The notes below the pieces were generated by a model, which was not told the origin of the DNA, made no database searches, and was given only the letters and a program-made list of their open reading frames with translations. The position numbers were made by a program, and so were the translations under genes. This document shows, one piece after another, positions 1-5,598 of a stretch of DNA of 9,705 nucleotides (position 1 is the first letter of the stretch; each line of letters opens with the position of its first letter). Origin of the DNA: Sediminicola sp047612485 (GTDB lineage Bacteria > Bacteroidota > Bacteroidia > Flavobacteriales > Flavobacteriaceae); the NCBI GenBank assembly GCA_047612485.1, contig JBLGAT010000100.1, positions 1 through 9,705 on the forward strand. The letters run 5' to 3'.

Positions 1-671
1 TTACTAGGGAAGATCAGGATGCCTATGCTATACAGTCCTACGAGAGATCGGCAGCAGCTTGGAAGGCGGGAAAATTCAACGATGAAGTAGTTCCTGTAGA
101 GGTGCCCCAGCGTAGAGGAGAACCTATAATAGTGAATGAAGATGAGGAGTTCAAAAACGTTCGACTGGATAAAATACGAACCCTTCGTCCTGCATTCTCC
201 AAAGATGGAACCGTTACCGCGGCCAATGCGTCCACCATTAATGATGGTGCAGCAGCCTTGGTTTTAATGAGTGCGGAAAAAGCAAAAGAATTAAACCTAA
301 AGCCACTTGCGACAATAAAAAGTTACGCCGATGCTGCACAAGAACCAAAGTGGTTTACCACATCACCATCAAAAGCACTGCCAAAAGCTTTGGCCAAAGC
401 AGGCATAACCCAAGACCAAGTAGATTATTTTGAATTCAATGAGGCTTTTGCAGTTGTTGGATTGGCCAATATGAAAATACTTGGATTAACGGATAAGAAT
501 GTAAATGTAAATGGGGGCGCAGTCTCCTTAGGGCATCCACTGGGATGTTCCGGTGCAAGAATCATTATAACACTTTTAAGTGTTCTGGAACAGAATAATG
601 GAAAGATCGGTGCAGCAGCTATTTGTAATGGTGGTGGTGGTGCTTCGGCAATAGTATTGGAGAAAAAATAA
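1..671 (+). CDS. Thiolase (acetyl-CoA C-acetyltransferase type), C-terminal part
   Basis: Partial gene, open from base 3 to the TAA at 669-671. About 222 residues are visible, whereas thiolases usually have about 390. Members condense two acyl-CoA units or cleave 3-ketoacyl-CoA in the cytoplasm. Visible family marks are the NEAFAVV motif near 435-458, the glycine-rich signature VNGGAVSLGHPLGCSGAR with the catalytic His codon at 534-536, and the last block AAICNGGGG with the second catalytic Cys codon at 624-626. The first, acyl-accepting Cys would lie to the left of the window. The WFTTSP segment resembles the biosynthetic or acetoacetyl-CoA type (AtoB/PhaA) more than long-chain FadA, but substrate length cannot be read with certainty. 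A GTG at 102 is an internal codon, because the frame is open and thiolase-like upstream of it. The next gene starts 22 bases after the stop, so co-transcription is likely. Confidence 0.95.
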   Translation, partial: TREDQDAYAIQSYERSAAAWKAGKFNDEVVPVEVPQRRGEPIIVNEDEEFKNVRLDKIRTLRPAFSKDGTVTAANASTINDGAAALVLMSAEKAKELNLKPLATIKSYADAAQEPKWFTTSPSKALPKALAKAGITQDQVDYFEFNEAFAVVGLANMKILGLTDKNVNVNGGAVSLGHPLGCSGARIIITLLSVLEQNNGKIGAAAICNGGGGASAIVLEKK

Positions 672-693
672 TATATCCCTGTAAAGCAAATCT

Positions 694-1446
694 ATGCAAT
701 ACGGTATTTGCCACCTGAGTATTGTTCCCATAAGAGCAATTGCAGACAATGTAAGTGAAATGGTCACCCAGCTTTTGTATGGGGACCATTTCAAGGTTTT
801 GGAACATCGCAAACATTGGAGCAAAATCCGCATCGCCTTTGACGCTGCAGAAGGATGGGTGAGTAATAGTCAAATCCTGCTAATTTCGGAAGAGGCCTAT
901 CAACGGGCCGATACCAATAAAGCTATACAAAACACTTCGGATCTGGTTTCTTTTGTAAGTACCGGTTCCGATATGCTCATTCCAATAGTAATAGGATCAA
1001 CAGTACAGAATATAGATTTAATTACCCACCACTTTGAAGGCAACTTCATTGGCGGCATCAAGGAAAAGGACACACTCTTGGATACAGCCCTTCTTTATTT
1101 GAATACCCCTTATTTATGGGGCGGAAAAACACCTTTTGGTATCGATGCTTCCGGCTTTACCCAAATGGTCTATAAAATAAACGGCTACCAACTCCTTCGC
1201 ACTTCGGTCCAACAGGCTTCACAAGGAGAACCCTTGAGTTTTATAGAAGAAAGCGAAGCTGGAGATTTAGCATTTTTTGACAATAATGATGGCGTTATTG
1301 ACCATGTTGGCATCATTATGAAGAACAACTATGTGATTCATGTGCATGGAAAGGTAAGAATTGACCGGATTGACCATACCGGTATTTTCAATGCCGAAAC
1401 AAGAAGCTACACCCATCAACTTAGGGTCATTAAAAAAATTATTTAA
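694..1446 (+). CDS. SH3b and NlpC/P60 (C40) domain protein lacking the catalytic Cys
   Basis: This 250-residue protein has the layout of C40 cell-wall peptidases, which cut the D-Glu to diamino acid bond in peptidoglycan stem peptides. An SH3b-like domain spans about residues 8-65 (ending in EGWVSNSQ), a second, weaker one about 75-120, and the NlpC/P60 domain about 125-245. The domain holds the typical YLWGGKTPFGID, GDLAFFD, DHVGI (His204) and VIH (His216) segments. The family active-site motif is D-C-S-G-F, but here it reads D151-A152-S153-G154-F155, with GCT at 1147-1149 in place of a Cys codon. Both expected histidines remain. No signal peptide or lipobox is obvious at this start, so how it reaches the envelope is unclear. 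The start at 694 follows the thiolase stop closely and no Shine-Dalgarno sequence is seen. It may be a non-catalytic peptidoglycan binder, or a recently inactivated enzyme. Confidence 0.9.
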   Translation: MQYGICHLSIVPIRAIADNVSEMVTQLLYGDHFKVLEHRKHWSKIRIAFDAAEGWVSNSQILLISEEAYQRADTNKAIQNTSDLVSFVSTGSDMLIPIVIGSTVQNIDLITHHFEGNFIGGIKEKDTLLDTALLYLNTPYLWGGKTPFGIDASGFTQMVYKINGYQLLRTSVQQASQGEPLSFIEESEAGDLAFFDNNDGVIDHVGIIMKNNYVIHVHGKVRIDRIDHTGIFNAETRSYTHQLRVIKKII

Positions 1447-1447
1447 T

Positions 1448-1481
1448 AAAAAAAGCCTTCGAATATTCGAAGGCTTTTTTT
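1448..1481. terminator. Bidirectional intrinsic terminator between convergent genes
   Basis: The perfect 20-base palindrome at 1455-1474 (GCCTTCGAAT and its complement) is preceded by seven A (1448-1454) and followed by seven T (1475-1481). The RNA from either strand therefore forms a GC-rich stem followed by a U tract. It lies directly after the C40 gene stop (1446) and just beyond the end of the minus-strand TPR gene (1503), so it can serve both transcription units. Confidence 0.9.
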
Positions 1482-1502
1482 ATTATGACTTGACATTGGA
1501 AA

Positions 1503-2765
1503 TTATTCGCCCAACAACTTTTTAAGTCTCATGAAATTTTCATTATCCCCCAAGGCACCGTAGATGTTCTTCAACTGTGTCAAAATTCCTTGGTTATCAG
1601 GATTCATCTTTAAAGCATCTTCCAAAACAGTAGCGCCTTCTCTAAACAAGCTATCCTTCTTTTTCTTAAAGACATCATATTTTGCAATATCTGACTTTGA
1701 GTTGCCCAACTTGTTCATGTCGTCAATCATCCCGTTTCCTTCGTTCACATAGGTGGTGGACAAATTTAATTGGGCATTTACATATCCTGGGTTGATCTCC
1801 AAGGCACGCTTGTAAGCATCCCTTGCCGCTTCTAAATTCCCTTGTTCCATATTGATTACCCCAATGTTGTAAAAAAGATCTGGATTATCAGGCGCAACTT
1901 CGGTAGCATCAGCCATGAGGGATTTAAACATTTCCTTATCCCCTAATTTAAAGTATAAATTGGCTTCGTTCAATATCAGGTTTACGTCCGTTGGATCGTC
2001 GGCCCTTGCATCCTTGTAAGCTTCCAAGGCCATATCATCCTGACCCAATTGTGTATAGATCAACGCGATGTTTTTAACGATCTCTGAACTTTTTGAGGGT
2101 GTTTTTTCATCTTTGGGATCCTTATAGGTTCCTGACTTCACCATTAAATCCCTTTGATTCTTGGCCATCTCCTCAACTTCTCCAGTTTCAATGTTCACAG
2201 CGGAATATTTCATTTCGCTACCACTATAACCGAGATCCTTTAACTCATTATAATACGTAAGGGCTTGCTCATAATGCCCCCCGTTAACAGCACTGCTCGC
2301 AGCATAATAAAGATATATAGTGTCTTTCTTGCTCAAGTTATAGCTCATGTATAACTTTTCGCCAGCCTCTTTATACCGCTTTTCTTGATTGTCAGTAACT
2401 GCTGAATTTACCAAATCCGCAGAAATTGCAGTTAGTTTTTGTTGGGCCTCCACCGTATACTTTTGCTTTCCTGTTTGAGCTTCCAAGGCAATAAGGTCAT
2501 TATATCCTTTTACAGCAACATCAAAAGCGGAAGCGTCCCCTTTTTGGGCCAAATCTTTATAAATATCTCCCCTTAATAGGTAATACTCGGCCTTCATTTT
2601 GTCATCTGCTCCTCCAATCAAACCAGATGCGCTTTCAATTGCTGCCTTTGCGGCAATGGCGTCACCGGATTTCATAGCTTTCTCAGCCGTCTTCAATTCA
2701 TTCTTCTGTGAAAAACCGACCAAAGAATATGATATGGCCGCCAGGATTAAAATTTTAGTTTTCAT
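1503..2765 (-). CDS. Exported tetratricopeptide (TPR) repeat protein
   Basis: The protein has 420 residues. It starts with a short positively charged N-terminus and a hydrophobic stretch (KILILAAISYSLVGF) and then SQ, which fits a Sec signal peptide cut near residue 19. No lipobox Cys is present, so a soluble periplasmic protein is expected. The mature part is almost entirely helical. Clear TPR units lie at about 228-261 (IALIYTQLGQDDMALEAYKDA), 262-294, 295-328 (LFYNIGVINMEQGNLEAARDAYKRALEINP, the best match) and about 373-406, with weaker repeats in the first 180 residues. TPR arrays bind other proteins, but the partner cannot be inferred here. The start is 35 bases after the gyrA stop with no terminator or clear promoter between, which suggests co-transcription from the gyrA promoter. 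No Shine-Dalgarno is visible, as is common in this phylum. Confidence 0.9.
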   Translation of the reverse strand: MKTKILILAAISYSLVGFSQKNELKTAEKAMKSGDAIAAKAAIESASGLIGGADDKMKAEYYLLRGDIYKDLAQKGDASAFDVAVKGYNDLIALEAQTGKQKYTVEAQQKLTAISADLVNSAVTDNQEKRYKEAGEKLYMSYNLSKKDTIYLYYAASSAVNGGHYEQALTYYNELKDLGYSGSEMKYSAVNIETGEVEEMAKNQRDLMVKSGTYKDPKDEKTPSKSSEIVKNIALIYTQLGQDDMALEAYKDARADDPTDVNLILNEANLYFKLGDKEMFKSLMADATEVAPDNPDLFYNIGVINMEQGNLEAARDAYKRALEINPGYVNAQLNLSTTYVNEGNGMIDDMNKLGNSKSDIAKYDVFKKKKDSLFREGATVLEDALKMNPDNQGILTQLKNIYGALGDNENFMRLKKLLGE

Positions 2766-2800
2766 TTTAAATGTATTAATGGTTATAGTGTGTTTAATGA

Positions 2801-5338
2801 TTATTCTTCTGTTTCTGTTTCGGTATCACCATTATCAAGAGCCGTGCCATTCTCTGGTTCTACTTCAATATCGTTGATATCGGTTTCAACCACTTCTTCT
2901 TCGTCTTTCATGACTTTGGCCACTGCAGCAATGGAATCGTTGCCTTTGATATTGATCAGTCGGACCCCTTGCGTGGCCCTTCCCATTACCCTAAGATCTT
3001 CCACGCTCATACGTATGGCTATCCCAGATTTATTGATGATCATCAGATCATCGGAATCAGAAACATTCTTAATGGAGACAAGTCCCCCGGTCTTATCCGT
3101 AATGGAGATCGTCTTAACTCCTTTACCTCCTCTATTTGTTATTCTATAATCATCGATGCTGGAACGTTTACCATATCCATTTTCCGAAACTACGAGAATC
3201 TCTTCATCAAAATCATGAACGGAAACCATTCCTATCACCTCATCATTATCATTTGCCAAGGTTATCCCTCTTACTCCAGAGGCATTTCTTCCCATTGGCC
3301 TAGTCTTGCTCTCTTCAAATCGAATGGCCTTTCCGGATTTAAGCCCTAGGAAAATCTGACTCGTACCAGTGGTCAATTTAGCTTCCAACAATTCATCACC
3401 TTCCCTTACCCCGATGGCATTGATACCATTCTGTCTCGGTCTGGAATATTGTTCCAAAGAGGTTTTCTTAACAATTCCCTTTTTGGTAGCCATGATCACA
3501 AAATGACTGTTCACATACTCTTCATCCTTTAGGTCCTGGGTACATATAAAGGCTTTTACGGTATCATCCTGCTCAATATTGATCAAGTTTTGGATGGCCC
3601 GTCCTTTGGATGTCCTACTGCCTTCCGGAATCTCGTAAACCCTCATCCAGAAACATTTACCTTTTTGGGTAAAGAACAACATATATTGGTGGTTGGTCCC
3701 AACAAATAAATACTCCAAGAAATCTTCATTTCTAGTAGATGATGCCTTTTGACCAACTCCACCCCTATTCTGGGTCTTATATTCTGAAAGTGCCGTTCTT
3801 TTGATATAACCCGCATGGGAAATGGTGATGACCACCTGCTCATCAGGGATCATATCCTCCATACTAAGATCTCCACCTGCAAAATTTATTTCTGAACGTC
3901 TTGGATCACCATATTTCTCCTTCATCTCCTGAAGCTCGTCTTTAATGATCTGCATTCTGCGCTCTTTCCTGGCCAAGATATCTTTCAAATCAATAATGGT
4001 AGCCATTATCTCTTCATATTCTATTCTCAATTTATCCTGCTCCAGACCGGTAAGCTGACGAAGTCGCATTTCGACAATCGCCTTGGCCTGTATTTCTGAT
4101 AATTTAAATCGTTCAATTAAATTATCACGTGCCTCATCAGCGTTGCTGGATGCTCTTATGATGGCAATTACCTCGTCAATGTTGTCGGAAGCAATGATTA
4201 AACCTTCAAGTATGTGGGCCCTGTCCTCAGCCTTTTTAAGATCGAATTCAGTTCTTCTCACCACTACCTCATGACGATGCTCCACGAAATAATGAATCAT
4301 TTCCTTAACATTCAACAATTGCGGTCTTCCTTTGACCAAGGCAATGTTATTTACACTAAAGGAGGTCTGTAAAGCAGTGTATTTATATAAGGTATTTAAT
4401 ACGATATTAGGTATTGCATCCCTTTTTAGGATATAAACAACACGCATACCGTTTCTATCCGATTCATCACGGATACTGGAGATACCCTCAATCTTTTTAT
4501 CATTTACAAGGTCGGCCGTCTTCTTGATCATGTCCGCCTTGTTCACTTGGTAAGGAATTTCAGTAACTATAATACACTCCTTGCCCTGTACTTCTTCTAT
4601 ATTGGCCTTGGCGCGCATTACCACTCTGCCCCTACCAGTTTTGAAAGCCTCAATTACTCCATCATACCCGTAGATGATACCCCCTGTAGGGAAATCCGGT
4701 GCTTTAATGTGAGTGATCAATTCGTCAATCTCTATATCATTGTTATCGATATAAGCCAAGGTTCCATCTACCACCTCGGATAGGTTATGTGGCGGCATAT
4801 TGGTCGCCATTCCTACAGCAATACCAGATGCCCCATTGACCAATAAGTTTGGTATTTTGGCAGGAAGTACCTTTGGCTCCTTTAATGAATCATCAAAGTT
4901 AAGCTGATGATCTACCGTATCCTTTTCGATATCTGCTAACATTTCATCCGCTATTTTACGCATACGGGCTTCCGTATAACGCATTGCAGCCGGACTATCG
5001 CCATCTACCGAACCAAAGTTACCTTGACCATCTACCAACATATAGCGCAAACTCCATTCCTGGGCCATACGCACCATTGAATCATAGACCGAAGTATCTC
5101 CGTGAGGGTGAAACTTACCCAAAACCTCACCGACAATCCTAGCGGATTTTTTGTGTGCGCTATTAGACCTTACACCTAACTCGTGCATCCCGTACAAAAC
5201 CCTGCGGTGTACTGGCTTTAAACCATCCCTTACATCTGGTAAGGCACGTGACACAATGACCGACATTGAATAATCAATGTAGGCAGATTTCATTTCATCA
5301 TCAATGTTGATTGGAATTAATTTTTCCCCTTCTGCCAT
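2801..5338 (-). CDS. gyrA: DNA gyrase subunit A
   Basis: The protein has 845 residues and is the breakage-reunion subunit of DNA gyrase, which with GyrB adds negative supercoils using ATP. The N-terminal winged-helix and tower region is intact: RALPDVRDGLKPVHRRVLYGM at 31-51, HPHGDTSVYD at 77-86, and the DNA-linking Tyr at 121 in AAMRYTEARM. The quinolone-determining positions corresponding to E. coli Ser83 and Asp87 are Thr82 and Asp86. The C-terminal beta-pinwheel starts near 495. Its GyrA-box position (523-529) reads QNRGGVG, and a second box-like TNRGGKG lies at 734-740. The protein ends in an acidic tail (about 812-845). I place the start at 5338 (MAEGEKLIPI), where homology to other GyrA proteins begins. 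A further in-frame ATG at 5410 would add 24 residues unlike the family. The gene is divergent from clpC and probably leads an operon with the TPR gene. Confidence 0.98.
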   Translation of the reverse strand: MAEGEKLIPINIDDEMKSAYIDYSMSVIVSRALPDVRDGLKPVHRRVLYGMHELGVRSNSAHKKSARIVGEVLGKFHPHGDTSVYDSMVRMAQEWSLRYMLVDGQGNFGSVDGDSPAAMRYTEARMRKIADEMLADIEKDTVDHQLNFDDSLKEPKVLPAKIPNLLVNGASGIAVGMATNMPPHNLSEVVDGTLAYIDNNDIEIDELITHIKAPDFPTGGIIYGYDGVIEAFKTGRGRVVMRAKANIEEVQGKECIIVTEIPYQVNKADMIKKTADLVNDKKIEGISSIRDESDRNGMRVVYILKRDAIPNIVLNTLYKYTALQTSFSVNNIALVKGRPQLLNVKEMIHYFVEHRHEVVVRRTEFDLKKAEDRAHILEGLIIASDNIDEVIAIIRASSNADEARDNLIERFKLSEIQAKAIVEMRLRQLTGLEQDKLRIEYEEIMATIIDLKDILARKERRMQIIKDELQEMKEKYGDPRRSEINFAGGDLSMEDMIPDEQVVITISHAGYIKRTALSEYKTQNRGGVGQKASSTRNEDFLEYLFVGTNHQYMLFFTQKGKCFWMRVYEIPEGSRTSKGRAIQNLINIEQDDTVKAFICTQDLKDEEYVNSHFVIMATKKGIVKKTSLEQYSRPRQNGINAIGVREGDELLEAKLTTGTSQIFLGLKSGKAIRFEESKTRPMGRNASGVRGITLANDNDEVIGMVSVHDFDEEILVVSENGYGKRSSIDDYRITNRGGKGVKTISITDKTGGLVSIKNVSDSDDLMIINKSGIAIRMSVEDLRVMGRATQGVRLINIKGNDSIAAVAKVMKDEEEVVETDINDIEVEPENGTALDNGDTETETEE

Positions 5339-5445
5339 ATTAAAAATCGTATATACTAAATTGGTTAAAAAATCAAGCCAATATACGGAAAATCGAAGCT
5401 TACACGGCATATTAATGACACTTTATCCAATAATTTATTAACACC

Positions 5446-5473
5446 TTGACTAGTGGATTTAGTTGATAATTTG
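5446..5473 (+). promoter_or_regulatory. Candidate clpC promoter, Bacteroidota type
   Basis: TTGAC at 5446-5450 is followed, 18 bases after its TTG, by TAATTTG at 5467-5473. This resembles the Bacteroidota -33 TTG and -7 TAnnTTTG pair, but with one base fewer inside the -7 element. It would give a clpC leader of about 120 bases. The match is imperfect and the AT-rich context makes chance matches likely. Confidence 0.3.
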
Positions 5474-5582
5474 ATTGTTAAATTTTTTGTAAATGTTTCT
5501 TTTTTTTGTCACTTACACCGTGTTTATAAAAATATGGGTACAGTATTTGCCTTATATAGTATTAGATTTACTATTTTTAATG

Positions 5583-5592
5583 AAGAAAGGAA
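5583..5592 (+). promoter_or_regulatory. Purine-rich ribosome binding site of clpC
   Basis: The purine run AAGAAAGGAA ends about 7 bases before the ATG at 5599. It is the best Shine-Dalgarno-like sequence in the window and supports that start. An ATG at 5580 is out of frame. Confidence 0.5.
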
Positions 5593-5598
5593 TATTTT

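Larger units (their letters stand above)
5339..5598. promoter_or_regulatory. Divergent intergenic control region of gyrA and clpC
   Basis: This 260-base non-coding stretch separates the two divergent starts and must hold both promoters. It is strongly AT-rich with a T tract at 5508-5517. On the minus strand, towards gyrA, I find no good match to the Bacteroidota TAnnTTTG element. No CIRCE-type long inverted repeat of the HrcA class is visible. A candidate clpC promoter is listed separately. No small gene is convincing here. Confidence 0.7.

Noticed and set aside
102..104. GTG at 102 as the thiolase start
   Set aside because: Upstream in-frame codons from base 3 continue a thiolase-like sequence, so the gene is cut by the window edge.
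2599..3349. Plus-strand open frames opposite gyrA and the TPR gene
   Set aside because: They are low-complexity Ser/Ile-rich shadows lying over strongly conserved minus-strand genes, with no domain or start signal.
4985..5110. Quinolone-resistance substitution in GyrA
   Set aside because: Thr82 and Asp86 at the key positions look like a normal wild-type state for the group. No recognised resistance change is visible.
5339..5410. 24-residue N-terminal extension of GyrA from an ATG at 5410
   Set aside because: The extension is unlike any GyrA N-terminus I know, while MAEGEKLIPI at 5338 begins at the usual place. The extra codons are better read as leader sequence.
5525..5533. ACACCGTGT palindrome upstream of clpC as a regulator site
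   Set aside because: Only four complementary bases per arm with mismatched flanks, which is expected by chance.
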